Below are positions 39,398-48,890 of a stretch of 64,000 bases of DNA, piece after piece. The notes under the pieces are model-generated. The model saw only the letters and a list, made by a program, of their open reading frames with translations, had not been told where the DNA came from and did no database searches. This DNA comes from Nocardiopsis coralli (GTDB lineage Bacteria; Actinomycetota; Actinomycetes; Streptosporangiales; Streptosporangiaceae): assembly GCF_014892575.1 (NCBI RefSeq), contig NZ_JADBGI010000013.1:62001-126000 (forward strand), in the 5' to 3' direction. A program made the position numbers and the translations under genes. Numbering within the stretch: the stretch's first letter is position 1; each line of letters opens with the position of its first letter.

Positions 39398-40027
39398 CTA
39401 GTTTTCCTCGGCCTGGAGCTTGGCGATGCGGTTGTCGTACATCTTGATGAACTCCGGACGCGACTCGTGCGCCACCTCGTAGGCGCGCAGGTCGCGCACC
39501 TGGTCGATGGTGAGCTTGCGCAGGCGCGCGCGGATCGAGGGGAGGGTCAGCTCGTCGTAGGTGGGCACGGCGAGGTCCTCGGCGGCGGGGGCTGCGCCCT
39601 TGCGCACACGCTCCAGGACGTCGTCGCTGGCGACCTCGGTGTGGGCCTCGTTGGTGGAGAGCTCCTGGGCGATCGCCGCGTCCTTCTCGGGGACGTCGTC
39701 GGTGGCGGGGGCGGAGTCGGCGACCGGGGCCTCAGCGGCGGGGGTCTCAGCGGCGGGCGCCTCGGAGGAGGTCTCCGTCACGCTCTCCGCCGGCTTCTCC
39801 CCGGCGGGCTCGGCGGTCTCGGACTTCTCCGGGGCCCCGGCGGGTTCCGGTGCCTCGGCGGTCTCGGCGGGCGCGGCGTTCCCCTGCTCCGGGGCGCTGT
39901 TCCCCTCGCCCTCTCCCCGGGGCTCCTTCGCTGCGGGCGCCGCGGCCGGGGCGGGCGCGGCCTCCTTGCTGCCGAAGGCGCCCTTGACCAGGGTCAACAG
40001 CTTCGTGACGATCGACGGGTTCGACAT
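39398..40027 (-). CDS. Rv1109c-like (lipid-droplet-associated type) protein; integration target
   Basis: A 209-residue protein: short N-terminal helix (NPSIVTKLLTLVKGAFGSKE), about 110 residues of Ala/Pro/Glu-rich disorder, and a conserved C-terminal module VPTYDELTLPSIRARLRKLT with IDQVRDLRAYEVAHESRPEF. The module and position between xseA and ispH match mycobacterial Rv1109c, whose relatives are described as lipid-droplet-associated. The last codons are supplied by the integrated element: the ancestral end, still visible at 29246, would read KLQAED. The ATG at 40027 is chosen because upstream frame sequence is not coding-like. Confidence 0.75.
   Translation of the reverse strand: MSNPSIVTKLLTLVKGAFGSKEAAPAPAAAPAAKEPRGEGEGNSAPEQGNAAPAETAEAPEPAGAPEKSETAEPAGEKPAESVTETSSEAPAAETPAAEAPVADSAPATDDVPEKDAAIAQELSTNEAHTEVASDDVLERVRKGAAPAAEDLAVPTYDELTLPSIRARLRKLTIDQVRDLRAYEVAHESRPEFIKMYDNRIAKLQAEEN
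39405..39444. other. Right attachment site (40-bp core)
   Basis: Identical to 29250-29289. It coincides with codons for [13 protein letters not shown] of the target gene on the minus strand, so the element restores the gene. The element-supplied junction GTTT before the core changes the ending to EEN followed by TAG. Confidence 0.92.
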
Positions 40028-40344
40028 GGGACGGGGGCTCCTGAGGGTCTCGGCTGTTGGGCCAGCGGCGCGCTTCCAGAAAACCAGGCAAGGCCGAGTT
40101 GAGGGCGAACCGCCTCTGACTGATGTGATGGTGAACCAGGATAGAGGAGGGTGGAACACCATGAGCAGGGGGACAAGTGCATGATCCCTGCGCTTCGCTG
40201 CGGAACCGGATACGTCCCGTTGCGATCCCGTCACATTCGTACAGCACTTACGGTGGGACCAGGGCGTGGTACTGGCGCAGTGCCGCATACCACACAAGGC
40301 CCGAGGGACACCCACCTCTCCGCACCCCACCTAGGATGTGACCC
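40028..40344. promoter_or_regulatory. Divergent promoter region between the target gene and ispH
   Basis: No gene is visible in these 317 bases. TAGGAT at about 40335, eight bases before the ispH ATG, is a likely -10 box for a leaderless transcript. Confidence 0.55.
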
Positions 40345-41340
40345 ATGAGTGCGACGACTGCGACGAACCAACGCCGTGTGCTGCTCGCCAACCCGCGGGG
40401 TTACTGCGCCGGTGTCGACCGAGCCGTCATCACCGTCGAGAAGGCCCTGGAGCAGTACGGCGCTCCGATCTACGTCCGCAAGCAGATCGTGCACAACACG
40501 CACGTGGTGCGCACGCTCGAGGAGCGGGGCGCGATCTTCGTCGAGGAGACCGACGAGGTCCCCGAGGGCGCGATCGTGGTCTTCTCCGCCCACGGTGTCT
40601 CCCCTGCCGTCCACGAGCAGGCGGACCAGCGGCAGCTGAAGACGATCGATGCGACCTGCCCGCTCGTCACCAAGGTCCACAAGGAGGCCAAGCGCTTCGC
40701 CTCCGAGGACCGCGACATCGTCCTCATCGGCCACATCGGCCACGAGGAGGTCGAGGGCACCAGCGGTGAGGCCCCCGAGCACATCCAGATCGTGGAGAGC
40801 CCCGACGAGGTCGACAAGGTCCAGGTGCGCAACCCGGACAACGTCTCCTGGCTCTCCCAGACCACCCTGTCGGTGGACGAGACCAACCAGACCGTGGACG
40901 CGCTGCGCGACCGGTTCCCGAACCTGCTCGACCCGCCGAGCGACGACATCTGCTACGCCACCTCGAACCGCCAGGACTCCGTGAAGGCCATGGCGCCCGA
41001 GTGCGAGCTGGTCATCGTCGTGGGGTCGGACAACTCCTCGAACTCCGTGCGCCTGGTCGAGGTCGCCCTCGACGCCGGCGCCGACGCGTCCTACCTGATC
41101 GACAACGCCTCGCTCATGGACGAGTCCTGGCTGGAGGGTGTCACCACGGTCGGCGTGACCAGTGGCGCCTCCGTGCCGGAGATCCTCGTGCGCGAGCTCC
41201 TCGACAAGCTCTCCGCCCACGGCTACGGCTCGGTCACCCCGGTGACCACGGCGGACGAGAAGCTGACCTTCTCCCTGCCCAAGGAGCTGCGGCGCGACCT
41301 GCGTGCCGAGCAGCAGGAGCAGGCCGAGACGCAGAAGTAG
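40345..41340 (+). CDS. ispH: 4-hydroxy-3-methylbut-2-enyl diphosphate reductase
   Basis: The 331-residue last enzyme of the MEP isoprenoid pathway reduces HMBPP to IPP and DMAPP with a 4Fe-4S cluster. Cluster cysteines are Cys21 ([12 protein letters not shown]), Cys105 ([12 protein letters not shown]) and Cys203 ([11 protein letters not shown]); the catalytic Glu region [13 protein letters not shown] is intact. The acidic/Gln tail [10 protein letters not shown] is extra. Leaderless start. A strong terminator follows. Confidence 0.97.
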   Translation: MSATTATNQRRVLLANPRGYCAGVDRAVITVEKALEQYGAPIYVRKQIVHNTHVVRTLEERGAIFVEETDEVPEGAIVVFSAHGVSPAVHEQADQRQLKTIDATCPLVTKVHKEAKRFASEDRDIVLIGHIGHEEVEGTSGEAPEHIQIVESPDEVDKVQVRNPDNVSWLSQTTLSVDETNQTVDALRDRFPNLLDPPSDDICYATSNRQDSVKAMAPECELVIVVGSDNSSNSVRLVEVALDAGADASYLIDNASLMDESWLEGVTTVGVTSGASVPEILVRELLDKLSAHGYGSVTPVTTADEKLTFSLPKELRRDLRAEQQEQAETQK

Positions 41341-41386
41341 CGACGAAGGCCGGAGCGGGGTCCTCCCGAGCTCCGTCCCGAACGAC

Positions 41387-41421
41387 ACCGGGGGCCGCCG
41401 TGATGCACGGCGGCCCCCGGT
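41387..41421. terminator. Bidirectional terminator after ispH
   Basis: ACCGGGGGCCGCCGTG-ATG-CACGGCGGCCCCCGGT, a perfect 16-bp stem between converging ispH and the DUF4245 gene. Confidence 0.9.
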
Positions 41422-41455
41422 CGTGTGCGGTCCCGGTCCAGGTCGGACCAGGGGG

Positions 41456-42070
41456 TCAGGCGTCGGAGGGGTCGTCCCCGGGCTCGCCCTCGGCCCCGTC
41501 GGAGCCCTCGCCCTCGGAGCCGGCGCCGCCGTTGCCTTCGCCGTCCTCGGGGGCGTCGCGCAGGCCCTCGGCCATGTACGCGAGTTCGTCCAGGTCGGCG
41601 GGGCCGGAGACCACCAGGATGTGGCCGTCCTCCTCCGAGACCAGGGCGCGCCAGTCGTCCTCGTTGTCGTAGTGGTCCCACTCGCGGTCGCCGGCGTTGA
41701 CCGTGCCCACCGGTTCGGCGTCGCGCACCCGGTCGTCGAACACGATCTCCGGGTCGTCGTCGCTCTGGGTGATCATGACGTGGCTGTCCTGCGGGGTCGC
41801 GAAGCCCAGGCTCCACTCGACCGGCTCGCCGATGTCGAGGTGGGAGCTGGTCGCGGTCCAGCCCTCGGGGAGGTCCTCCGGCGGGAGGGTCACGGGGTAG
41901 TCGGCCTCGGACTGCAGGGTCTCGGCGTCCGGCCCGTACTCCACCGTCGGGATGTGTTCCTCCGAGCGGGTCGCGACGACGACGTACATCAACAGCAGGA
42001 TGCCGACGATGATCCCGAGGGAGATGGCGTAGTTCTTGAAGGTCGCGCTGGACCGGGTGTACTCACTCAT
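41456..42070 (-). CDS. DUF4245 membrane-anchored protein
   Basis: A 204-residue protein: cytoplasmic 15 residues, one membrane helix (YAISLGIIVGILLLMYVVVA), then an external domain (LPPEDLPEGWTATSSHLDIG, SLGFATPQDSHVMITQSDDD, WRALVSEEDGHILVVSGPAD) and a Gly/Glu-rich tail. This is the DUF4245 layout, the Rv1100 position next to glpX in mycobacteria. Function unknown. Confidence 0.85.
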   Translation of the reverse strand: MSEYTRSSATFKNYAISLGIIVGILLLMYVVVATRSEEHIPTVEYGPDAETLQSEADYPVTLPPEDLPEGWTATSSHLDIGEPVEWSLGFATPQDSHVMITQSDDDPEIVFDDRVRDAEPVGTVNAGDREWDHYDNEDDWRALVSEEDGHILVVSGPADLDELAYMAEGLRDAPEDGEGNGGAGSEGEGSDGAEGEPGDDPSDA

Positions 42071-42249
42071 GGCACGTCCCAGCTTGCCGCAGGTTGGCGG
42101 GGACTCCGACCCGGGTCCGGCTTAGACGCGCTGCAGGGCCGGGAGGTGGGACCCGGAACCGCAGACACCGCGCACCCGGCCCCCTGAGTTCCGGCCCCCG
42201 GTGTGCTGGACCCCACTCCGGGTCGATCCCCGTCCCGGCGCAGGCGCCG

Positions 42250-42879
42250 TCACCCCGGGGCGACCTCCTGGTCGCGGCGCCGGGGCTGGAGCGTGCTCAG
42301 CAGGTCGGTGATGTCGTCGGCCAGGCGGCGCGCGTCGACGTCGTCGCGGCGCACGACCTCGGCCACGGCCACGAGCATCGAGCCGGAGACCACGATCAGC
42401 AGCGCCTCGTCGACCGGCTCGTCGGCCTTGCGGAACAGCGCAACGTTCCGGTCGGTCCACGCCGTCAACCGCTCCCGCAGCTGGTAGTCGAACCCGGGCG
42501 GGCCGTCGCCGCTGAAGAACAGGCGGGTGGTCTCGCGCTCCTCGATGCAGCCGACGAGGTAGGCGCGTGCGGCGATGTTCATCAGGCGTGTGGGATCGCC
42601 CTCACCCGCCGCGCGTGCCTCGACGACCGCCTGGTGGGTGCGTTCCTGCTGGCGTTCCTGGAACTCCTCGTACAGCGCCAGGTACAGGTCGGCCTTGCCG
42701 CTGAAGTGGTGGTAGAGGCTGCCGACGCTGGCACCGGCCACGGACACGACCTCGCTGACGCCGGCCTTGGCGAACCCGACGGTCCGGAAGACCTGGGCCG
42801 CTGCCCGCAGCAGTGCGCTGCGCGTGGCCGCCCCTCGGGGGGAGGTCCTCGTGGGTTTGCCCGTCCTGTCCACAGTCAC
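42250..42879 (-). CDS. TetR-family transcriptional regulator
   Basis: A 209-residue regulator with the N-terminal helix-turn-helix ([20 protein letters not shown] and [20 protein letters not shown]) and a helical ligand domain. The YHHF motif and [11 protein letters not shown] continuation are typical. Target and ligand are not evident; the gene is transcribed away from glpX. GTG 42879 has GAAGAGGG upstream. Confidence 0.9.
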   Translation of the reverse strand: MTVDRTGKPTRTSPRGAATRSALLRAAAQVFRTVGFAKAGVSEVVSVAGASVGSLYHHFSGKADLYLALYEEFQERQQERTHQAVVEARAAGEGDPTRLMNIAARAYLVGCIEERETTRLFFSGDGPPGFDYQLRERLTAWTDRNVALFRKADEPVDEALLIVVSGSMLVAVAEVVRRDDVDARRLADDITDLLSTLQPRRRDQEVAPG

Positions 42880-43001
42880 GCCCTCTTCACTCCGTCGCCG
42901 GTCGGCCCGCTCGTGACACGGCCGACCCACGGGCCGCTCGGTTCACGTCGGGTGACTACCCTAAGACGTGCATCCCGCCCTGTTCCCTGACGGAAGGTGT
43001 C

Positions 43002-44018
43002 ATGTCCATGTCGCAGCCCGGTAACCCCACCACGCCCGATCGCAATCTGGCGTTGGAGCTGGTCCGTGTGACCGAGACGGCTGCGCTCGCCGCCGCCCGC
43101 TGGGTCGGCAAGGGCGACAAGAACGGCGCGGACGGCGCCGCGGTGCGGGGCATGCGGCACATGATCAGCACCGTTTCGATGAACGGCACCGTGGTCATCG
43201 GCGAGGGCGAGAAGGACAACGCCCCCATGCTCTACAACGGTGAGAACGTCGGCGACGGCGGCGGGCACGACTGGGACGTGGCGGTCGACCCGGTCGACGG
43301 CACCACCCTGACGGCGAACGGGATGCCGAACGCGGTGTCGGTGATCGCGCTGAGCCCGCGCGGGAGCATGTTCGACCCGTCGGCGGTCTTCTACATGGAG
43401 AAGCTGGCGACGGGCCCGGAGGCCGCGGACGTCGTGGACATCTCGGCCCCGGTGGGCGACAACGTGCGCGCCGTGGCCCGGGCCAAGGGCAAGTCCCCGC
43501 AGGACATCACGGTGGTCATCCTCGACCGCCCGCGCCACAAGCAGATCGTGGACGAGGTGCGCGAGGCCGGGGCCCGCATCAAGTTCATCACCGACGGCGA
43601 CGTGGCCGGCGCGATCATGGCGGCCCGTGAGGGAACCGGTGTGGACCTGCTGCTGGGCATCGGCGGCACCCCGGAGGGCATCATCACCGCCTGTGCGATG
43701 AAGTGCCTGGGCGGTGTGATCCAGGGCCGCCTGTGGCCCAAGGACGACGAGGAGCGCCGCAGGGCGGTCGAGGCCGGGCACGACGTGGACCGTGTGCTGT
43801 CCACCGACGACCTGGTCCGCTCCGACGACGTGTTCTTCGCGGCGACGGGCATCACCGAGGGCGAGCTGGTGGACGGCGTGCGGTACGAGTCCGCGCGGGT
43901 GCACACGGACTCGCTGGTGATGCGCGGGCGCAGCGGCACCGTGCGCCAGGTGCACAGCGAGCACCGGCTGAGCAAGCTCTCGGCCTACAGTGGCGTGGAC
44001 CTGAACACCGCTTCCTGA
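43002..44018 (+). CDS. glpX: Class II fructose-1,6-bisphosphatase
   Basis: The 338-residue GlpX enzyme dephosphorylates fructose 1,6-bisphosphate in gluconeogenesis. Metal and substrate motifs are complete: [74 protein letters not shown] 43002 follows GGAAGG. Upstream promoter sequence lies near 42950. Rv1099c homologue in conserved order with the DUF4245 gene. Confidence 0.97.
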   Translation: MSMSQPGNPTTPDRNLALELVRVTETAALAAARWVGKGDKNGADGAAVRGMRHMISTVSMNGTVVIGEGEKDNAPMLYNGENVGDGGGHDWDVAVDPVDGTTLTANGMPNAVSVIALSPRGSMFDPSAVFYMEKLATGPEAADVVDISAPVGDNVRAVARAKGKSPQDITVVILDRPRHKQIVDEVREAGARIKFITDGDVAGAIMAAREGTGVDLLLGIGGTPEGIITACAMKCLGGVIQGRLWPKDDEERRRAVEAGHDVDRVLSTDDLVRSDDVFFAATGITEGELVDGVRYESARVHTDSLVMRGRSGTVRQVHSEHRLSKLSAYSGVDLNTAS

Positions 44019-44763
44019 GGCCGTCCCGCGGGGCCGGTCCTTTCCGGGCAGGGCCGCTCGTGGGTTCGGGCGGGCCAGGGGCGTACCCGCGGCTCCCGGC
44101 ACGGGGGCACGCGGCCGGGTCCGGTTCCGGGCGGGTCCGTCCGCTCGGTCGTGGCGGTCGGCTCTCGGCCCCGGCAACGGGTACGGGGACCCCGGTCGTG
44201 GCCTCGGCACCGCCGCGAGGGGGTGCCCGGTGGCACATCCCGGTCCGCTCGGACCCCACCTCGGCATGGCACCCGGTTCCACCTGGGCGTTCGGGCGGGG
44301 TCGGCGGCGCCCCCGCGGACCGGGCACGACGGCCCGGTTCGTACCCTGGAACCCGGGATGCCCGTGAACCGGCCACCTCTCCACCAGCTGCCCGACCGGG
44401 ATCTGTTCGGTGGACGCCTTCCGTCGCTCGGACGGGTCCTGCACCGCCAGGCGTCCGTCGAGGGTGGTGGCGGGTGGCGGAGTGGGCCGGTCCTCGCCGA
44501 ACGGGCCCCAGGGCCGAAGGGGAGGTGTCCCGTTTCCCACGCCTCGGGGCGCCGGGAAGCGTCCCGAAGGTCCGCCCGTGTGCCGCGCGAGCGGGCCTCA
44601 CGGCCGGTACCGGTCACCCCTCCCCCTGCAGCCAGATCCCCCGAATTCTCCCCTGACCACACCCGACGGGTACCGATCGCGAACCATCCGGGGGTCGGTG
44701 GGCATCAGACCCACCGGTTCGCCCGCGCGTTCCGCGCCCCGTCAGTTCTCCGCCGGAGGTCCG
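44019..44763. other. 745-base gap after glpX
   Basis: No terminator as strong as elsewhere and no convincing gene on either strand. The open frames present are GC artefacts. GGAACCCGGGATGC near 44350 and small inverted repeats are the only marked features. The promoter for the following gene is presumably near the AT-richer 44640-44700. Confidence 0.45.
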
Positions 44764-46548
44764 ATGTCCTTCCCCGATCCCTCCCAGCAGCCCCAGTGGC
44801 CGCAGCAGCCCGGGCAGCCTGGGCCGGGTCAGCCCCCGCAGGCCGCCGCACCGGGTCAGCCCGGTGGCCCCGGCGTCCCTGCCGGCCAGGGAGGCCCCGT
44901 CCCGCCCGGCGGTCCGGCCGGCCCCGGTGGCCCCGGTGGTCCGGGCGCCCCCATGGGTCCCGGTGCCCCGATGGGCCCGGGCGGCCCCATGCCTCCCGGC
45001 GGCCCCGGTGGTCCCGCGGGCCCCTACGGCCACTACTCCGGCGGCGCCGTGCCCCCGGGCGGCAACGGCGGCGGCCGCAACCGCTGGCTCATCCCCGCCG
45101 CAGCCGCCACCGCGGTCATCGTGATGGCCGGTGCCGTGTGGGCCTCGGTGTCGCTGGTGAACTTCGCCGGGAACCAGCCCGAGACGGTGCTCCCGGGCAA
45201 TACCGCCATGTTCGCCAAGGTCGACCTGTCGATCGACGGCAACCAGGCGGTCGAGCTCATGCAGTTCATCGACCAGCTGCCCGACGAGATGGCCGAGGAG
45301 CTCGACGCCGACGACGGCGACATGAACGAGCTCTTCGCCGACGTGTTCAGCGACGCCTTCCCCGAGGCCAGCAAGGGCTCGGTACAGGAGTGGATCGGCG
45401 ACGGCGTCGGTATGGGCATGTGGCCCTCCGACGACAGCTCGGTCGGCACCGAGGCCGGGGTCGGGGGCGCGGGCATGGCCTTCGCGCTGTCGGTGGAGAA
45501 CGAGCGCCTGGCCGAGGAGGAGTTCGACGCCATCTCCAGCGAGTACGACGACCTCCACTACGAGGTCACCGACGGCTTCGTGCTGCTGACCCCGGACAGC
45601 GCCTCCCTCGGCGACCTGGAGCGCCAGGTGGACGAGCACGGGACGCTCGACTCCGCCGACGATTTCTCCTCCGACATGTCCGACCTGCCCTCGGGCAGCC
45701 TCGCCACCGCGTGGGGCGACCTGGCGGCCATGGAGGAAGCCGAGGTCACGGACGAGGTCCGCGCCGAGTTGGCGACCGGCCCCACGGAGATCTCCGGCCG
45801 GGTCAGCGCGGCACTGCACATCGACGGTTCGTACCTGCAGGTGGACTCGGCGCTCACGGACTGGTCCGTCGACGGTTCCGACATGACGTGGCTGGCCGAC
45901 GCCGAGACCGGCAGTGTGGAGGCCATCGGGCAGCTTCCGGAGAACACCGTGATGGCGTTCGGCGCGACCGGCCTGGACAGCGCCCTCACCGAGGCCTACG
46001 ACGACGGTGAGCTGGACTTCCTGACCGACAACCGCGACTTCCAGCAGATGGAGCGCGACCTGAACTCGGTGGGCGCGCACCTGCCGGAGGGCTTCGGCGC
46101 GCTCCTGGGTTCCTCGACGGTCTTCGGCCTCACCGGTCAGGACTCCGACGGTTTCTTCGAGGAGACCGGCGGCGAGGCGTCGTTCATGTACCGGGCCGAG
46201 GGCGGCGACGCCCAGGTGGTCGAGGACTTCGTGAACGACCTGATGGTGGGCCCCTACGGCCAGCCGCCCGCGGTCTCGGACGAGGACGGCACCGTGGTCG
46301 TGCAGGAGGGCTCCAGCTCCACGGGCGCCCTCGCCGACGACGCGGTCTTCGAGCAGACCATGCAGGAGATGGACGAGGCGGTCGTGGCCGGGTTCTTCGA
46401 CCTGCGCCAGGTGCTGGCCCAGGACAACAGCGTGCAGGACGCCGACCAGTGGGGCGCCGTCGGGTTCGCGGTGACCCCGGGCGAGGACGGCAACCGGCTC
46501 TCCGGCGAGCTGCGGTGGTCGCCCAGCGGCGGTGACGGCGAGGACTGA
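44764..46548 (+). CDS. DUF3352-family membrane-anchored protein
   Basis: A 594-residue protein: residues 1-100 are Pro/Gln/Gly-rich cytoplasmic repeats ([17 protein letters not shown], then GPGG/GAPMGPG units), one membrane helix at about 108-130 ([20 protein letters not shown]), and a 460-residue external DUF3352 domain ([20 protein letters not shown], later [39 protein letters not shown]). Function unknown; the layout suggests an envelope protein with a Pro-rich cytoplasmic docking tail. ATG 44764 follows GGAGG by six bases; a longer in-frame upstream run is not coding-like. Confidence 0.85.
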   Translation: MSFPDPSQQPQWPQQPGQPGPGQPPQAAAPGQPGGPGVPAGQGGPVPPGGPAGPGGPGGPGAPMGPGAPMGPGGPMPPGGPGGPAGPYGHYSGGAVPPGGNGGGRNRWLIPAAAATAVIVMAGAVWASVSLVNFAGNQPETVLPGNTAMFAKVDLSIDGNQAVELMQFIDQLPDEMAEELDADDGDMNELFADVFSDAFPEASKGSVQEWIGDGVGMGMWPSDDSSVGTEAGVGGAGMAFALSVENERLAEEEFDAISSEYDDLHYEVTDGFVLLTPDSASLGDLERQVDEHGTLDSADDFSSDMSDLPSGSLATAWGDLAAMEEAEVTDEVRAELATGPTEISGRVSAALHIDGSYLQVDSALTDWSVDGSDMTWLADAETGSVEAIGQLPENTVMAFGATGLDSALTEAYDDGELDFLTDNRDFQQMERDLNSVGAHLPEGFGALLGSSTVFGLTGQDSDGFFEETGGEASFMYRAEGGDAQVVEDFVNDLMVGPYGQPPAVSDEDGTVVVQEGSSSTGALADDAVFEQTMQEMDEAVVAGFFDLRQVLAQDNSVQDADQWGAVGFAVTPGEDGNRLSGELRWSPSGGDGED

Positions 46549-46601
46549 CCCGCCCGGGGTACGGCTTCGCGCCGGCCCCGCGGGGTGTTCCCGCTCAGGC
46601 T

Positions 46602-46641
46602 CACGGGGCCGCGTCCGGAGGGATCCGGGCGCGGCCCCGTG
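46602..46641. terminator. Bidirectional terminator
   Basis: CACGGGGCCGCG pairs with CGCGGCCCCGTG over a 16-base loop, between the converging DUF3352 gene and ABC permease gene. Confidence 0.85.
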
Positions 46642-46692
46642 TCGTGTCCGGGGTCGGCGACGCGGCCCAGCGCTGCGCCGGGCCACCGCGCC

Positions 46693-47514
46693 TCAACTGA
46701 TGACGCGCCGGCGCATCTGGAAGCAGGCCAGGCTCCACATGAGCGCGATGAAGGCCAGCAGCACGCCGGTGTGCAGGAGCACCGAACCCGGCGTGAGCTG
46801 TCCGAACACACTCCCGCGGATGAGCTCGACCGCGTGGTAGAGCGGGTTGGCCATGGCCGCGGTCTGCACCCAGTCCGGCAGCTCCGTGACGGGGAAGAAC
46901 GTGCCGGCGACCAGGAACAACGGGGTGAAGAGCCCGCTGAAGACGTAGTCCATGGAGCGGACCGAGGTGATCACCGACGAGATCCAGATCCCGAACAGCG
47001 CGAACGCGAAGCCGGCGACGAACGCGATCAACGGCACCGCGAACGCCCCGGGTCCCGGGCGCAGACCGAACGCGACCGCGACGAGCAGAGGCACGCACCC
47101 GTACACACCTGCGCGCATGGCCAGCCACAGGGCCTCGCCGGTGACGACCTCGCGCACGTCCACGGGGGCGGCCAGGACCGCCTGGTAGGTGCGCAGGTAC
47201 CGGCGTTTGATGAAGGTGTTGATGACGGCGGGCATCATCGACTGGAACATGACCGAGACCGCGACGATGCCGGTCCCGAGGAAGTCGATGTAACTGAAGC
47301 CCGCGAGGGTTCCGATGAGCGCGCCCATGCCGAAACCGAACGCGAGCAGGTAGATGGTGGGTTCGACGATCGCGGCGAAGGTCGTGGCGCGCCAGGACTG
47401 CCCGTAGAGGATCCACTCCCGGGCGACGACACCGCGCACGGCGTCGAGTTCGAACCGGCCGGGCCTGACGTGCGCGCGGGGGCGGGCGTCGGCCCGGGTC
47501 TGTTGGGTGGTCAT
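46693..47514 (-). CDS. ABC-2 type exporter permease (NodJ-like)
   Basis: A 273-residue permease with six membrane helices (TTFAAIVEPTIYLLAFGFGM; FLGTGIVAVSVMFQSMMPAV; VPLIAFVAGFAFALFGIWIS; GLFTPLFLVAGTFFPVTELP and others) and the typical MANPLYHAVELIRG loop. With the upstream ATPase gene, which it overlaps by four bases, it forms a two-gene drug or lipid-type exporter. Substrate unknown. Confidence 0.9.
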   Translation of the reverse strand: MTTQQTRADARPRAHVRPGRFELDAVRGVVAREWILYGQSWRATTFAAIVEPTIYLLAFGFGMGALIGTLAGFSYIDFLGTGIVAVSVMFQSMMPAVINTFIKRRYLRTYQAVLAAPVDVREVVTGEALWLAMRAGVYGCVPLLVAVAFGLRPGPGAFAVPLIAFVAGFAFALFGIWISSVITSVRSMDYVFSGLFTPLFLVAGTFFPVTELPDWVQTAAMANPLYHAVELIRGSVFGQLTPGSVLLHTGVLLAFIALMWSLACFQMRRRVIS

Positions 47515-48470
47515 TCGACGTTCTCCCCGGTCAGGGCCACGAACACGTCCTCGAGGTTGGCCGCGCGCCGGTGCGGGGTGCCGAGCTGTTCGAGGAGGGT
47601 CTCGGGGATCTCCTCGGCGCGCAGGGCGGAGACGGTGATCCCGGTGCGGCGGGTGGCGAACCCGTCCGCGTGCAGGAGCCGTTCCAGGCCGGACACGCCC
47701 TGCTCCCCCGCGGTGAACTCGGCGACGGTGCGGCCGGCGTGCTTGGCGACGAGCTCGGAGGGCACGCCGCGTTCGACGATGCGCCCGGCGGCCATGAGGG
47801 CGACCTCGTCGGAGAGGCGTTCGGCCTCCTCGATGTAGTGGGTGGACATCAGGACGGTGGCGCCCTCGCTGCGCAGGGCGTCGATGAGGCCCCAGAGCTC
47901 CTGGCGGACCTGCGGGTCGAGCCCGACGGTGGGTTCGTCCATGAGCACGAGCTCGGGCCGGTGGAGCAGGGCGCGCACGATGAGCAGGCGGCGGCGCATG
48001 CCCCCGGACAGGTCGTCGACGATCGTGTCGCCGCGGTCCTCGAGCTGGGCGAGGCGCATGGCGCGTTCGATGGCCTCGCGGCGGCCGCGGCGGGGGACGC
48101 GGTACAGGTAGCTGAACATGCGCAGGTTCTGCTCAACGGTGAGTTCTTCGTCGAGGTTGTCGTGCTGGGGGACGACACCCATGCGGGCGCGGGCCCACTT
48201 GGACTCGGCGGGGATCTCGTGGCCGAGGATGCTGATGCGGCCCTCGGTGGCCAGGGACTGGCCGGTGAGCATGCGCATCGTGGTGGATTTTCCGGCGCCG
48301 TTGGGGCCGAGCAGGCCGAGCACGGTGCCCTGGGGGACCTCGAGGTCGAGACCGTCGACGGCGGTGAGGGTTCCGAAGCGTTTGACGACGCCGCCGAGCC
48401 GGAGCGCGGCGACGTCGGTGGGGCCACCGGGGGCCGGGGCTGCGGACCGGCCGCTGGGAGGTGTGGTCAT
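47511..48470 (-). CDS. ABC exporter ATP-binding protein (DrrA/NodI-like)
   Basis: A 319-residue ATPase: Walker A GPNGAGKST, Q-loop VVPQHDNLDEELTVEQNLRM, signature LSGGMRRR, Walker B LVLMDEPTVGLD, and STHYIEEAERLSDEV. The C-terminal 80-residue domain is typical of drug-resistance (DrrA-like) and nodulation ATPases. The ATG at 48470 follows TACCGT by about eight bases, so leaderless; the upstream in-frame extension has poor composition. Confidence 0.92.
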   Translation of the reverse strand: MTTPPSGRSAAPAPGGPTDVAALRLGGVVKRFGTLTAVDGLDLEVPQGTVLGLLGPNGAGKSTTMRMLTGQSLATEGRISILGHEIPAESKWARARMGVVPQHDNLDEELTVEQNLRMFSYLYRVPRRGRREAIERAMRLAQLEDRGDTIVDDLSGGMRRRLLIVRALLHRPELVLMDEPTVGLDPQVRQELWGLIDALRSEGATVLMSTHYIEEAERLSDEVALMAAGRIVERGVPSELVAKHAGRTVAEFTAGEQGVSGLERLLHADGFATRRTGITVSALRAEEIPETLLEQLGTPHRRAANLEDVFVALTGENVE

Positions 48471-48890
48471 GGGTTCACGGTAGACAGCGGCACCCCGGCG
48501 GTTCCACTGTTTTTCCGCTGGTGGCGCCGCGTTTCCCCGGAATCGGACACCAATGACAATGACGAATAACGGAAACGGCACCCGGAACTCGGACATCGGT
48601 GCACACTTTTCCGTGCGCGAGATCGGTTGAATTCACCCACCTCCGGACGCAGGAAACAAACATTACTGTTGGGCGAAGAGCGCGTCAAACGTGCAGGTCA
48701 GTTCAGGATTTTCCGGAAAAACTTCCCTCTGGGCGCAGGATCTGTATAGTCACCTTCCACGCCTTTCGGGCGGGCTGGAACCCCGGCACGAACGCCGGAC
48801 TGCCCGAAAGGAAGTCCTCCAGCCCGGACGGCCGCGCGGACTCGCGACCCGCGCGGTTCCCCCGCTGTCCACAGAATTTGGAGCGAACCC
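48471..48890. promoter_or_regulatory. Divergent promoter region between exporter and LPMO
   Basis: An AT-richer, gene-free stretch. TATAGT (about 48746) in GATCTGTATAGTCACC is a good -10 box for the LPMO gene. The inverted motif TTTTCCGGAAAAAC (48708-48721) just upstream is a candidate operator. Confidence 0.5.

Larger units (their letters stand above)
29250..39444. mobile_element. Integrated element of about 10.2 kb with tyrosine integrase (ICE/IME or satellite-like)
   Basis: Perfect 40-bp direct repeats (29250-29289 and 39405-39444) bound the element. The right copy is the 3' end of the Rv1109c-like gene. The integrase ends 12 bases before the right repeat. Inside are a SpdB-like protein, XRE/TPR regulator, small hypotheticals, a terminase-small-subunit-like protein, a Prim-Pol/DUF3987 protein, excisionase, repressor and integrase. 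Removing it rejoins xseA-(Rv1109c-like)-ispH, the ancestral order. No FtsK/TraB translocase, relaxase, capsid or portal gene is recognisable. Confidence 0.9.

Noticed and set aside
29250-39444. Integration into a tRNA gene, the usual target of actinomycete elements
   Set aside because: The 40-bp core encodes protein (IAKLQAE) and cannot fold as a tRNA end.
44019-44763. Gene on the minus strand (about 250 codons) in the gap after glpX
   Set aside because: The translation is Arg/Pro/Gly-rich, without start signal or domain; typical of non-coding very high-GC DNA.
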